A stretch of DNA of 64,000 nucleotides, taken from the NCBI RefSeq assembly GCF_000974485.1, contig NZ_BBOM01000009.1, positions 496,001-560,000 of the forward strand, given 5' to 3'. Positions 9,711 through 18,230 of this stretch are shown here, in pieces. Made by a program: the position numbers and the translations under genes. Position 1 is the stretch's first letter. The number at the start of each line of letters is the position of its first letter. The notes beneath the pieces were generated by a model. The model saw only the letters and a list, made by a program, of their open reading frames with translations, did not search any database and was not told the origin of the DNA. The stretch is from Streptomyces sp. NBRC 109706 (lineage in GTDB: Bacteria > Actinomycetota > Actinomycetes > Streptomycetales > Streptomycetaceae).

Positions 9711-10061
9711 TCAGATGGCGTCGGCGATGCGGATGAACTCGCCGCTCCGGCTGTTCTGGGCGACGCCGCGCAGCACCGCGCTCTGGCTGGCGGCGTCCAT
9801 GTCCTCGCCGTAGGAAGCGGTCTGGTAGCCGATGTCGCCCAGGGCCGACCGGCCCTCGACCGCGTTCTCCACGCCTCGGGACTGGGTGTCGCGGGTCTCG
9901 TTGACCGCGTTGGCGAAACCGTCGGCGCCGCCGAAGCTGCTGCCGCTGGCGGAGACGGTGCGCAGATAGGTGTGGGCGTCCTCCGCCGCGTCCGAGGCGG
10001 CGTAGCTGCCCTGGCCCCCGGCGCGCATCGACTCGGGAATGTATTCGAGCCCGTCGGCCAT
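9711..10061 (-). CDS. Small type VII-associated protein (Esx/EspC-like helical)
   Basis: A 116-aa soluble protein rich in Ala, Ser, Gly and acidic residues, with no signal peptide and predicted mostly helical. Size, composition and position suit the small helical partner proteins (WXG100/EspC/DUF2580-like) of type VII loci, but no clear WXG motif is present. It lies 55 nt upstream of the large protein gene. Its ribosome site is the AAGGAGAG just before the ATG. The function is inferred from context only. Confidence 0.65.
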   Translation of the reverse strand: MADGLEYIPESMRAGGQGSYAASDAAEDAHTYLRTVSASGSSFGGADGFANAVNETRDTQSRGVENAVEGRSALGDIGYQTASYGEDMDAASQSAVLRGVAQNSRSGEFIRIADAI

Positions 10062-10109
10062 CAGAGATCTCTCCTTCCCATGCTGTCCGAACTGTCGGGT
10101 GCCGTCCGG

Positions 10110-11528
10110 CTACTCGCCCAACACGCCCCTGGCAGCCCGCCGTTGGCCGGTCCACACGTCCGGGTCCTCGGTGAGGTCGGTGGGGCGGGCGTCCGGGCGG
10201 CGGGCGTCGCTGGGGCGGGGGGTGGTTCGGCCGGCGGCCGGTGGTGGGGCCAGTTGGTGGCGGGCGCCGGCGTCTCGGGCGCGGGCCGCCCAGACGCCGC
10301 CGCGCTCGTTGAGCGCGCGTCCGCGCGGGGCGCCCGCCGCCTGGGCGCGGCGGCCGGCGGCGGCGCCGGTCGAGGCCGGGGGCGGGGCGAGGCCGCGTCC
10401 TGCGGCGGCGGCCCTGGTGCCGGGCCGGTGGGCGGCCGCGCCGGGCGGCGGGGTGAACGGGCGTCCGCCCTGGCCCGCCTCGTGCATCGCGAACCGGCTG
10501 GCCACATGGGCGCGTTGACCCAGGTTGCGCACGGCCTGCCGGGCCATCTGGCCGCGCGCCGGCCCGGTGGGTCCGATGCTGGGCGGCATCATCCCGCCGT
10601 AGAGCCCGGCCAGGCCGGTCAGCCCGGCCGCTCCGGCGCCCGTAGCGGCCAGGCCGCCGGTGGTGACGATGGAGCCGGGGCCCACGCCGAGCCCGGAGAA
10701 GCGGGCCGCGTACTCGGTGACGGCGCCGAACGGCTGCCCGGTGACCGGGTCGATCCAACGGCCCGACTGTGGGTCGAACTCCCGCCCGGTCGCCGGGTCC
10801 ACCAGGAAACCGGTGCCTGGGCTGTGCAACCAGCCGGCGAAATCGCCGCGTTCGGGGCCCAGCAGCCGGCCGTGCGGATAGTCGCCGACCCCGACCATGC
10901 CACCGTTGGCCGCCGGAACCATACTCCCGACCATTCCACCGGCGACTCCGGCGACCCCGCCGGCCATGCCCCCGCCGACCCCCGCGACGCCACCGGCCAT
11001 CCCCCCGCCGGAGACGCCGCCGCCGGCCCCGCCGCCCGGGGCGGCGGGCGCGTTGCCGCCCGTCACGGCGGCGAAGCTGGCGGCCAGCCGGTCCAACGAG
11101 GACTGCGCCTCGGCGACCAGCCGCGCCCGCTCCTCACTCTGCCACCCGGCGGCCTCCACCGCGGCGAAGCCGACATCGGGGCCGCCGAGCGGCTGGGACG
11201 CCTCGTCGAACCGCTCCTCAAGGAACAGCGCCTCCTCGGTCGCGACCGCCGCCGCGTCCCCGGCGGCCTGGAGCTGCCCGGCGATCTGCATCGCCACCGC
11301 GCTGGCCCCGGCCGCCCAGGAGGCCGTGCCGATCATCCGGTCGGACAGCTCGATCAGTCCGACGCCCGGCTCGGCCGCCGCCGTCTCGGCGGCCCCGGCC
11401 AGCCGGTCGTTCTCGGATGTGCCGGCCCCGGCCAGCGCGGTCCAGGCGGCCCCCGCGGCATACATCCGCACATGCCGGGCGCTGTAGATGTCGTTGACGA
11501 TGCCGTGGAACCGCTCGTCGAACCCCAT
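10110..11528 (-). CDS. PPE-like WXG100-superfamily protein with Gly-rich middle
   Basis: A 472-aa protein. Residues about 1-165 are Ala-rich amphipathic helices like the helical N-terminal domains of PPE/WXG100-type proteins. Residues about 170-220 are an imperfect repeat of Gly-Gly-Met-Ala-Gly-Gly-Val. A region with DPATGREFDPQSGRWIDP follows, then a Pro/Ala/Arg-rich disordered tail. The C terminus ends with DPDVWTGQRRAARGVLG, a short tail that I associate with T7SS PPE-like proteins of streptomycetes (recalled). It probably pairs with the small protein encoded 3 nt upstream (11532-11912). No signal peptide. A secreted substrate is the most likely role. Confidence 0.75.
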   Translation of the reverse strand: MGFDERFHGIVNDIYSARHVRMYAAGAAWTALAGAGTSENDRLAGAAETAAAEPGVGLIELSDRMIGTASWAAGASAVAMQIAGQLQAAGDAAAVATEEALFLEERFDEASQPLGGPDVGFAAVEAAGWQSEERARLVAEAQSSLDRLAASFAAVTGGNAPAAPGGGAGGGVSGGGMAGGVAGVGGGMAGGVAGVAGGMVGSMVPAANGGMVGVGDYPHGRLLGPERGDFAGWLHSPGTGFLVDPATGREFDPQSGRWIDPVTGQPFGAVTEYAARFSGLGVGPGSIVTTGGLAATGAGAAGLTGLAGLYGGMMPPSIGPTGPARGQMARQAVRNLGQRAHVASRFAMHEAGQGGRPFTPPPGAAAHRPGTRAAAAGRGLAPPPASTGAAAGRRAQAAGAPRGRALNERGGVWAARARDAGARHQLAPPPAAGRTTPRPSDARRPDARPTDLTEDPDVWTGQRRAARGVLGE

Positions 11529-11531
11529 CGT

Positions 11532-11912
11532 TCAGTACACCTCCCGCTGCTGCCCGCCGCCGCGTTCGCTCGCGGTCATCAGGCCGTCGAAGTAGCCGGC
11601 CGCCTCCTGGGCGGTGGTCAGCCGCAGATGCGCGTACGCGTCCGTCTCGTCCGCGATCCGGGCGGCCTCCCCGGCGCTGGCGCTGATATCGGCGACGGAG
11701 GTGCCGGCGCGCTCCAGCTCCTGGAGCATGGTGCGTGCCGCGGTCTCCAGCGCCGTCTCGGCCTCGGCGCCGCCCGGCACCGAGCCGAAGAGGCCACGTG
11801 CGGCGGCGATATCGATGAACTTCTCGCGCATCGCCGCGAGTTCGCCGCTGCCGTCGGCGGCGGACTCGGCGTCGCGCATCGCCTCGGGGTTGAGTTCAAC
11901 GTCGGGATCCAT
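11532..11912 (-). CDS. EspC/DUF2580-like small type VII protein
   Basis: A 126-aa soluble helical protein starting MDPDVELNPEAM, followed by two long helices with a possible turn around Gly51-Ser-Val-Pro-Gly-Gly. The layout fits EspC-like (DUF2580) proteins that form helical hairpins and partner with PPE-like proteins. The stop lies 3 nt from the ATG of the PPE-like gene, so the pair is probably co-translated. Paired PE/PPE-like genes are a standard feature of type VII loci. Assignment is from size, helix pattern and context. Confidence 0.7.
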   Translation of the reverse strand: MDPDVELNPEAMRDAESAADGSGELAAMREKFIDIAAARGLFGSVPGGAEAETALETAARTMLQELERAGTSVADISASAGEAARIADETDAYAHLRLTTAQEAAGYFDGLMTASERGGGQQREVY

Positions 11913-11971
11913 GGGCGCGGTGGTCCTTCTTCTCCTGGAACTCGCTGCTGCTCAACGGGACGGGGGACGGG

Positions 11972-12289
11972 TCAGCGGCCGCCGCCGACGGCGCGCACCA
12001 TGGCGGCGCCGCCCTCGTTGCCGATGGTCTGGACGTCGCGCATCGCGCGGTTCTGTCCCGAGACGCTGTCGTCGAAGGTGCCGATCTCGCGCTGGAACTG
12101 CTCGTCCCGCTCGTGCAGCACCCCGGCGATCGACGCGTCCACCTTCCCGTCCTCGATCAGGCCGAGCAGCTGGTTGTGCACGCCGGCCCAGATGTCCGCG
12201 TACCGCTCCTGCTGTCCGGTGGTCTGCGACTGGATGGTGTCCAGACCCTCGTTGGCGAACCGGACCATGCCCTTGCCGTAGTCGCCCAT
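11972..12289 (-). CDS. WXG100 family protein (EsxA-like)
   Basis: A 105-aa helical protein with the Trp-x-Gly turn (IWAG, near residue 35) between two amphipathic helices, the signature of WXG100/Esx proteins. These are secreted as dimers by the EccC-powered machine. No signal peptide. It sits between another Esx-like gene upstream and the EspC/PPE-like pair downstream on the same strand. Confidence 0.78.
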   Translation of the reverse strand: MGDYGKGMVRFANEGLDTIQSQTTGQQERYADIWAGVHNQLLGLIEDGKVDASIAGVLHERDEQFQREIGTFDDSVSGQNRAMRDVQTIGNEGGAAMVRAVGGGR

Positions 12290-12341
12290 GGCTCGTTCCC
12301 TCTCCTCGTCTGCCCGCAGTACTGGTGGCCGTGCGTGGTGT

Positions 12342-12683
12342 TCAGATCGCCGAGGCGATGCCCGCGTCGGGGATGACCCCCGGGGTCTGCACGCCGTTGA
12401 GCACGCTCATCGCGTCGGCGTCCATCTCGCGACCGGTGTTGGCGGTGAGGCCGAGGTCCTGGGAGAGCCCGTCCAGCGCCCTGGCCAGGGCCTGGCCGGC
12501 GCGGCCGAGATCCTCGTAGTTCTCCACCGCGCGGCCGGTGCCGCATCCGGAGTAGGCGCTGCTCACCGTGGCACCGTGTCCGCCGATGCCGAGGGCCACC
12601 TCGTCCATGTCGCTGAACGCCTCGCTGATGATCAACTTCACCCGGTCGACCTCTTCGGGTGAGAGCTTGATCTCGTCACTCAT
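12342..12683 (-). CDS. WXG100-like protein (EsxB-like), first gene of the type VII operon
   Basis: A 113-aa helical protein of WXG100 size. At the expected turn it has Ala-Tyr-Ser-Gly-Cys-Gly instead of a canonical Trp-x-Gly, so it is a divergent member. Likely the partner of the EsxA-like protein encoded 52 nt downstream. A strong GGGAGGAA ribosome site precedes the ATG. It is the first gene of the run of minus-strand secretion genes, and the preceding 211 bp probably hold the operon promoter. Confidence 0.74.
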   Translation of the reverse strand: MSDEIKLSPEEVDRVKLIISEAFSDMDEVALGIGGHGATVSSAYSGCGTGRAVENYEDLGRAGQALARALDGLSQDLGLTANTGREMDADAMSVLNGVQTPGVIPDAGIASAI

Positions 12684-12894
12684 CGGATTCCTCCCACTTC
12701 GGCGGCTTCAGCAGATTCAGCGGTTTCGACAGAACCGTTCGCCCCTGCGATCCGATGCCTTCGCAGGACAGCGCGGGGCAGGGTCTGACGCTTCGCCATC
12801 CATGGTGGGCCACCGGGCCAAAAATTGCAGCAGCATCTATGTATCAGATCTGCAGCAACCGTAAACTCCGGCGGTGAACAGGAGGTTGCGGGGC
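12684..12894 (-). other. Leader of the type VII operon
   Basis: A gene-free 211 bp between the SARP gene and the first esx-like gene. It is AT-richer than the surroundings near 12,815-12,870. On the minus strand a weak TTTACG / TACATA pair with a 16-nt spacer (about 12,842-12,870) is the best promoter candidate. The heptamer TGCAGCA occurs twice (12,826 and 12,851). No hairpin terminator separates the SARP gene from the operon, so read-through is possible. Confidence 0.35.
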
Positions 12895-15636
12895 TCAGCC
12901 GGCCAGATAGCGATCGGTGATTCGCACCCGCAAGTGACTGTTCTCGCGGCTGTTCAGGTCCTCGATCACGGCCTTGGCCTGCATCTCCTCGACATGGGCG
13001 CTCTCTTCCCTGCCGAGACCGCGCAACGCCTCGGCGCGCCAGGTGCGCTGCTGGGCCGCCACAAACGGGTCGAACGGCTGCTCCGCCGCGTGCGCCATGC
13101 CCCGTTCGCTCCAGCGCTCCGCCTCCGCGTACTCGGCGACCTCCAGGTAGTACTCGGTCAACACGCCGGCCGCCATGGTGCGTTGGTAGGGCACCTGGGC
13201 CCTGGCGTAGTTGTCCAGCAGGATGTCGCGCGCCCTGGCGTGGTCCCCCAGATAGAGGTGGCAGCGCGCCAGGTTGTTGGTCAGCTGGATGCGGAACTCG
13301 TCCTGGCCCTCGCCGACCAGCTCGGCCACGGTCTCCTCGGCCAGGGCCTTCGCCTCCTCAAGCCGCCCGATGGACCCCAGGCAGGGCACCAGATTGGCGG
13401 TGAGGGCCAGCGCCTCCTCGGCCTCGCCCAGCGAGCGGAACATCCTGATCCCCCGGCGCAGCATCTCGGCGCCGCGCAGCCCGTCCCCCTGCTGTCCCCA
13501 CATCTTGCCCAGCTGCCCCAGCGCCGCTGCCTCCGCGAAGCGCTGCTCCCGCCGGCGGGCGACGGTCAACGTCAGCTCGCAGAGCCGGCGTTGGGCGCTC
13601 CAGGCGAGTCGGGTGCCGAAGTAGCTCTCCAGCGCCCTGACGCTCTCCAGGGCGAAGTCGGAGAGCGGCGCGCCGCCCAGCTCGTCGCCCGTGTCGAACT
13701 CGGGGCCGGACAGCTGCTCGGCGAGCGCCAGCACATCCTCCATCATCTCGTCCGCCCAGGGCAGCGCCTCGTCCACCGAGGTGAACAGCCGCCCGCCGGG
13801 GAAACGGTCGGCGCCACGGCGGTAGCGCAGCTCGTAGTTGGCCGGCAGCGCCAGCGGCTGGTTCAGCCGGTAGAGCGAGCCGACGCACCAGTTGGCGAGC
13901 GCCGTGAGCCGGCCGACCAGCCATTCCCTCGGCTTCCTGGCGGCCTGCCAGCCGGCCGCGGAACGCACCAGATCGTGCAGGGTGTACACCTCGGGGCGCG
14001 GGCTGTCGGCGATCCGCGCGTCGGTCAGCCGGTCGAGCGCGGCCGCCGCCTCGCGCGCGGTGCTGCCCACCATCGCGGCCACCGAACCCGGCGAGTAGGA
14101 GCGCACCGCCGAGGCGCCGAGCGCCGGGAAGATCTCGGTGGCCAGCCGCTCGTCGGCCCGTGCCCCGGCGGCCAGTTGGTCGATGCTGACCATCAGGCTG
14201 GCCCGCAGATCGAGATCGTCCGCCGTCAGCTCGTCCATCCGGCGTCGCTCGTCGCGCAGCCGCGCCAGGAAGTCGGCCACCCGCCAGCGCGGGCGGGCCG
14301 CCATCCGGGTCGCGACGATCCGCAGCGCCAGCGGCAACCGGCCGCAGAGCCGCGCCAGTTCGGCCCACTCCTCGTCCTCGCCCCGGCCCTCGGTGGCGCC
14401 CGCGATGGCCCGCACCATGGTGGTGGCGTCGCGGGTGCTCAGCGCCTCCAGATGCAGCCGCTGGCCGCCGACCGAGCCGGCGAGCAGCGAACGGCTGGTG
14501 ACCAGCGCGGCCGCCCCGGCCTCCGTCGGCAGCAGCGGCACGACCTGCGCCGAGTCCACCGCGTTGTCGAGCAGCAACAGCACCCGCCGGCCCGCCAACT
14601 CCCGCTGGTACACGCCGACGATCTCGGCGTCCTGCGGCATCTCCTTGCCGGGACGCCCCATCGCCGCCAGCAGCACCTGGCACGCCTGGCCCACCGTGAG
14701 CGGCGGGTTCCTCGGATCGGCCCCGCGCAGATCCACATAGAGCAGCCCGTCGGGGAACCGATCCGCCAACTCGCGGGCCACCCGCACCGCGAGCGTCGAC
14801 TTGCCGACGCCGCCCGAACCGTCGATCAGACAGACCGAGGGTGCGGCCGAGGCGTCCGTCAACCAGCGTCTGAGCCGGCCCAGTTCGACCGCCCTGGCCA
14901 CAAAGGTGCCGATGCCGGCCGGCAGGCCCACCGCCGGATGCGGCTCGTCCGGCTCGGCGGCCGACTCGGCCAGCTCGGCGAACTCCCCCGAGCCGAGGTC
15001 GTGTTCGACCACCACCCCGTCCGGATGCTCCCACTCGTCGACGGCGGCCCACTCCGGGAGATCGGGCGGCGCGCCGTGGAGGCGGCTCTCCGCCGGCGGT
15101 ACGGGGGAACGTTCGCCGCCGGCCGGCTGTTCGACGGCCAGCCGCAGCTCGGAGCGCCGCTCCAGCGTGGACAGCCACAGTCGGCGCAGCCGCAGCCGCT
15201 CGCTGGAGCGCAACGGGCAGTCGGGCAGCCCCATCAGCGGGTTGCCCGTCCACAGCGGCAGCACCCGCTCCAGCGCGGCCAGCGCCTCCTGGGGCCGCTC
15301 GGCCGCCAGCGTCCCGGCCTGTTCCAACGCCCTGGTGAACCGCCCCAGATCGGTCTGCTCGGGCGTGATGTCCAGCAGATAGCCGCCCGGCACGGTACGG
15401 ATCGCGTTCGGCGGCAGCAGCCGGCGCAGCCTGGCCACCTGGCCGCGCAGCCGACCGGCGGCGGCGGCCGACGCCCTCGGCCCCCACAGCCGCGCCGCCA
15501 CCTCGGTGGTGCGCACCGGTTCGCCGGGCCGCAGCGCGAGCGCCGCCAGGGTGGCGCAGGTCAGCGGCGCCGTGATCGGCAGCGCCGCACCGTCGTCGCC
15601 CAACACCCGCACCACGCCAAGGAGCCGGATGTCCAC
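12895..15636 (-). CDS. AfsR/SARP-family transcriptional regulator with NB-ARC and TPR domains
   Basis: A 913-aa regulator. Domains in order: winged-helix DNA-binding domain (about 1-90), bacterial transcriptional activator domain BTAD (about 95-165), a Pro/Asp/Glu-rich linker, an NB-ARC-type ATPase with Walker A GSGGVGKSTLAV (near residue 275) and LLLLDNA, then C-terminal TPR-like helices. This is the AfsR-type large SARP layout, in which ATP binding and the TPRs control promoter binding by the N-terminal half. The GTG at 15636 follows a GGGGGG ribosome site, and VDIRLLG is a typical SARP N terminus. Targets cannot be told from sequence. It lies between the secretion operon and an exporter, and may also act on the biosynthetic genes to the right. 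Confidence 0.9.
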   Translation of the reverse strand: MDIRLLGVVRVLGDDGAALPITAPLTCATLAALALRPGEPVRTTEVAARLWGPRASAAAAGRLRGQVARLRRLLPPNAIRTVPGGYLLDITPEQTDLGRFTRALEQAGTLAAERPQEALAALERVLPLWTGNPLMGLPDCPLRSSERLRLRRLWLSTLERRSELRLAVEQPAGGERSPVPPAESRLHGAPPDLPEWAAVDEWEHPDGVVVEHDLGSGEFAELAESAAEPDEPHPAVGLPAGIGTFVARAVELGRLRRWLTDASAAPSVCLIDGSGGVGKSTLAVRVARELADRFPDGLLYVDLRGADPRNPPLTVGQACQVLLAAMGRPGKEMPQDAEIVGVYQRELAGRRVLLLLDNAVDSAQVVPLLPTEAGAAALVTSRSLLAGSVGGQRLHLEALSTRDATTMVRAIAGATEGRGEDEEWAELARLCGRLPLALRIVATRMAARPRWRVADFLARLRDERRRMDELTADDLDLRASLMVSIDQLAAGARADERLATEIFPALGASAVRSYSPGSVAAMVGSTAREAAAALDRLTDARIADSPRPEVYTLHDLVRSAAGWQAARKPREWLVGRLTALANWCVGSLYRLNQPLALPANYELRYRRGADRFPGGRLFTSVDEALPWADEMMEDVLALAEQLSGPEFDTGDELGGAPLSDFALESVRALESYFGTRLAWSAQRRLCELTLTVARRREQRFAEAAALGQLGKMWGQQGDGLRGAEMLRRGIRMFRSLGEAEEALALTANLVPCLGSIGRLEEAKALAEETVAELVGEGQDEFRIQLTNNLARCHLYLGDHARARDILLDNYARAQVPYQRTMAAGVLTEYYLEVAEYAEAERWSERGMAHAAEQPFDPFVAAQQRTWRAEALRGLGREESAHVEEMQAKAVIEDLNSRENSHLRVRITDRYLAG

Positions 15637-15772
15637 GGGTACCCCCCACGAGAACTCGCCACCGACTCGGCACGGCCGATGGCCCATTGACCCCCGTCAA
15701 CGTCCGCTCAGGCCTGCGATCCTCGCACGCCCTTGCATCGCTGAAAACCCACCCCCTGCCCCTACTTCCCCT

Positions 15773-17053
15773 TCACTTCCCCTCGTGGTTCCCCTCGCCC
15801 TCGGCCTCCCGTTCGGCCGTCGCCATGCGTTCCTCGGTGACGAAGCGGCAGCCGGCGAGCAGGGCGAGGGTGGTCAGCGCCATCGTCGCGAACACCGCGG
15901 ACAGCCCGAACAGATGGGCGAGGAGGCCGCCGGCGGCGGCGCCCAGCGGGCCGACGCCCCAGGCCAGCAGGCGGTAGCCGCTGTTGACCCGGCCGAGCAG
16001 GCGGTCGGGGACGATCCGCTGCCGCAGCGACACCGTGATCACGTTCCACAGCACGATGCCGAGGCCGCCGGCGAAGAAGCCGGCACCGACGGCGATCGGA
16101 TCGCTGGTCAGGGCTGGCACGCCGAGCAGCAGCGCGCCCGAGACGACGGTCAGCGGCAGACAGCGCCCCCGGCCGATCCGGCCCTCGATCCGCTCGGCGA
16201 CGAGCGAGCCCAGCAGGCTCCCCACCGCCGTGGAGGTGAGCAGCAGGCCGAACGCCGGCCCGGAGAGCCCCATCGGCGAGTCGGGCCCGACCGCGAACAG
16301 CACGAAGACCGCGAACACCGCGCTGGTGGTGAAGTTGAACACCCCGGTCATCATCGCCAGGGTCCGCAACAGCCGGTGCCGCCACAGGAAGCGCAGCCCC
16401 TCGGCGATATCGGCGCGGAGCGTGGTCGGCCGCTCGCGCACCACCCGGAACCGGCCCGGCACCAGCAGCAGCGCCCCGACCGCCAGGGCCCACAGCGCCG
16501 CCGGCGCGGTGAAGGCGAGCAGCAGCCCGGTCGCCGTCAGAAAGCCGGCCAGCGGCGGGCCGACGAACTCGCTCGCGGTCAACTCGACCGCGTAGAGCCG
16601 CCCGTTGGCCCGGGACAGCTGGCTCCGGTCCACCAGCTGCGGCACGATCGACTGGGCCGAGGTGTCGTACAGCGTCTCGGCGACGCCGATGCCGAACGCG
16701 ACCGCGTAGAGCGCCCAGACGGACTCGACGCCCAGCGCCGTCGCCAGCACCAGCCCGCCGAGCAGGGTGATCCGGGTGGTGTTGGCGGCGAGCATCATCC
16801 GCCGCCGGTCCAGGCGGTCGGCGAGCGCACCGGCCGGCAGCGCGAAGAGCAGCCAGGGCAGCGCCAGCGTGACGGCGAGCCCGGCGATCAGCGTCGGCGA
16901 CCGGGTCACCTCGACTGCCGCCAGCGGCAGCGCGACGCGGGCGACGCCGTCGGCCAGGTTCGACAGTCCCGACGAGGTCCACAGCCGCCAGTAGGGGGCG
17001 CCCAACGGCGGCCGTGGGGTGGGGGGTTGGTCGGGGACGGCGTCGCTGGGCAT
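15773..17053 (-). CDS. MFS transporter, DHA3/enterobactin-exporter-like
   Basis: A 426-aa membrane protein with about 12 hydrophobic helices. The cytoplasmic loop after helix 2 carries GALADRLDRRR, the MFS signature. The closest family is MFS_3 (antibiotic or siderophore efflux). The C-terminal tail is charged and ends in a short Glu/Gly-rich stretch. It is encoded just downstream of the aldo/keto reductase on the same strand, 70 nt apart. Likely exports a small molecule, and a product of the nearby peptide cluster is one candidate, but nothing in the sequence fixes the substrate. Confidence 0.88.
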   Translation of the reverse strand: MPSDAVPDQPPTPRPPLGAPYWRLWTSSGLSNLADGVARVALPLAAVEVTRSPTLIAGLAVTLALPWLLFALPAGALADRLDRRRMMLAANTTRITLLGGLVLATALGVESVWALYAVAFGIGVAETLYDTSAQSIVPQLVDRSQLSRANGRLYAVELTASEFVGPPLAGFLTATGLLLAFTAPAALWALAVGALLLVPGRFRVVRERPTTLRADIAEGLRFLWRHRLLRTLAMMTGVFNFTTSAVFAVFVLFAVGPDSPMGLSGPAFGLLLTSTAVGSLLGSLVAERIEGRIGRGRCLPLTVVSGALLLGVPALTSDPIAVGAGFFAGGLGIVLWNVITVSLRQRIVPDRLLGRVNSGYRLLAWGVGPLGAAAGGLLAHLFGLSAVFATMALTTLALLAGCRFVTEERMATAEREAEGEGNHEGK

Positions 17054-17123
17054 GCGCCCAGCGTTTCACGGCCACCGGACGGGGACCAGGGCCGTCGGAT
17101 CAGCCGCCGGGTCAGCCGTCCGG

Positions 17124-18119
17124 TCAGTCGTCGACGAAGGTGAGGCTGGTCGCGTCGTAGCGGCTGCCGGCGATCGCCTCGGGCGGCGCCGCGGCCTCGA
17201 TGGTGGCCAGCTCCTCGGGGGAGAGAGCGACGGCCAGCGCCGCCAGGTTCTCCTCCAGATAGCGCTGCCGTCTGGTGCCGGGGATGGGCACCACGTCGTC
17301 GTGGTCGCCGCCCCGGTGGTGCAGCCAGGCCAGGGCCAGTTGGCCGGCGGTGACGCCCCTGGCCGCCGCCAGCTCGTCGAGCCGCGCGACGATCGCCAGG
17401 TTCCGTTCGAGGTTGCCGTCGGCGAACCTCGGCTGGCCGCGCCGGATGTCGTTCTCGGCCAGCCCGTCGACGGAGCGGTAGCGGCCGGTGAGAAAGCCAC
17501 GGCCGAGCGGCGAGAACGGGACCAGTCCGATGCCCGACTCCCGGCAGAGCGGCACGATCTCCGCCTCCAGGCCACGGGTCCACAGCGACCACTCGCTCTG
17601 CAGCGCGGCGATCGGGTGCACCACGTGCGCCCGTCGGACGGTCGCCGCGCCCGCCTCGGAGAGGCCGAGATGCCGGACCTTCCCGGCCCGCACCAGCTCC
17701 GCCATGGCGCCCACCGTCTCCTCGATCGGCACGGCGGGATCGACCCGGTGCTGGTAGTAGAGATCGATATGGTCGACGCCCAGCCGGCGCAGCGAGGCGT
17801 CGCAGGCCTGGCGCACATAGGCGGCGTCGCCCCGGATCCTGGTGGGCTCGCCCAGCCGGTTGGCGAAGCCGAACTTGGTGGCCAGCACCACCTCGTCACG
17901 GCGCCCGACGACGGCGCGGCCCACCAACTCCTCGTTGTGGCCCGCCCCGTAGAAGTCGGCCGTGTCCAGCAGCGTCACCCCGAGATCGAGGGCGCGCCGC
18001 ACGGTGGCGATCGAGTCCGTGTCGTCCGAGGCGCCATAGGCATGGCTCATGCCCATGCAGCCAAGACCCTGCGCCGAGACCGCCAGCGCGCCGAGCCGCC
18101 GGACGGGAACGTCTGTCAT
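17124..18119 (-). CDS. Aldo/keto reductase
   Basis: A 331-aa NADPH-dependent aldo/keto reductase with the (beta/alpha)8 pattern. The catalytic tetrad is in place: Asp in LLDTADFYG with its following Tyr, Lys in VLATKFG, and His in IDLYYQHRVD. The C-terminal cofactor loop is VPIPGTRRQRYLEENL. The family resembles YajO/Tas-like oxidoreductases acting on small aldehydes or ketones. I chose the ATG at 18119 because GGGAGG lies 9 nt upstream. An ATG 30 nt further up has no ribosome site. It may belong to the cluster as a tailoring enzyme or be unrelated. Confidence 0.9.
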   Translation of the reverse strand: MTDVPVRRLGALAVSAQGLGCMGMSHAYGASDDTDSIATVRRALDLGVTLLDTADFYGAGHNEELVGRAVVGRRDEVVLATKFGFANRLGEPTRIRGDAAYVRQACDASLRRLGVDHIDLYYQHRVDPAVPIEETVGAMAELVRAGKVRHLGLSEAGAATVRRAHVVHPIAALQSEWSLWTRGLEAEIVPLCRESGIGLVPFSPLGRGFLTGRYRSVDGLAENDIRRGQPRFADGNLERNLAIVARLDELAAARGVTAGQLALAWLHHRGGDHDDVVPIPGTRRQRYLEENLAALAVALSPEELATIEAAAPPEAIAGSRYDATSLTFVDD

Positions 18120-18182
18120 CCCACTGCCTCCCGTAGTCGTCACCAGCACGCTAGGCGCTGGAGCGCACTCCAGGTCAACGGG

Positions 18183-18230
18183 TCAACGGGCGGGCGGGTC
18201 AACGGGCGGGCGGGTCAACGGGCGGGCGGG
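18183..18230. repeat. Three 16-bp tandem repeats spanning a stop codon
   Basis: Three perfect copies of TCAACGGGCGGGCGGG, preceded by an 8-bp partial copy (18,175-18,182). The stop codon of the flavin reductase/YbaK gene (18,199-18,201) is inside the middle copy. Because 16 is not a multiple of three, a change in copy number alters the C-terminal residues. Confidence 0.9.

Noticed and set aside
12826..12857. Two TGCAGCA copies as a SARP operator
   Set aside because: Spacing of 25 bp does not fit the 11 or 22-bp phasing of SARP heptamers, and the copies sit upstream of a secretion operon. Kept only as a note.
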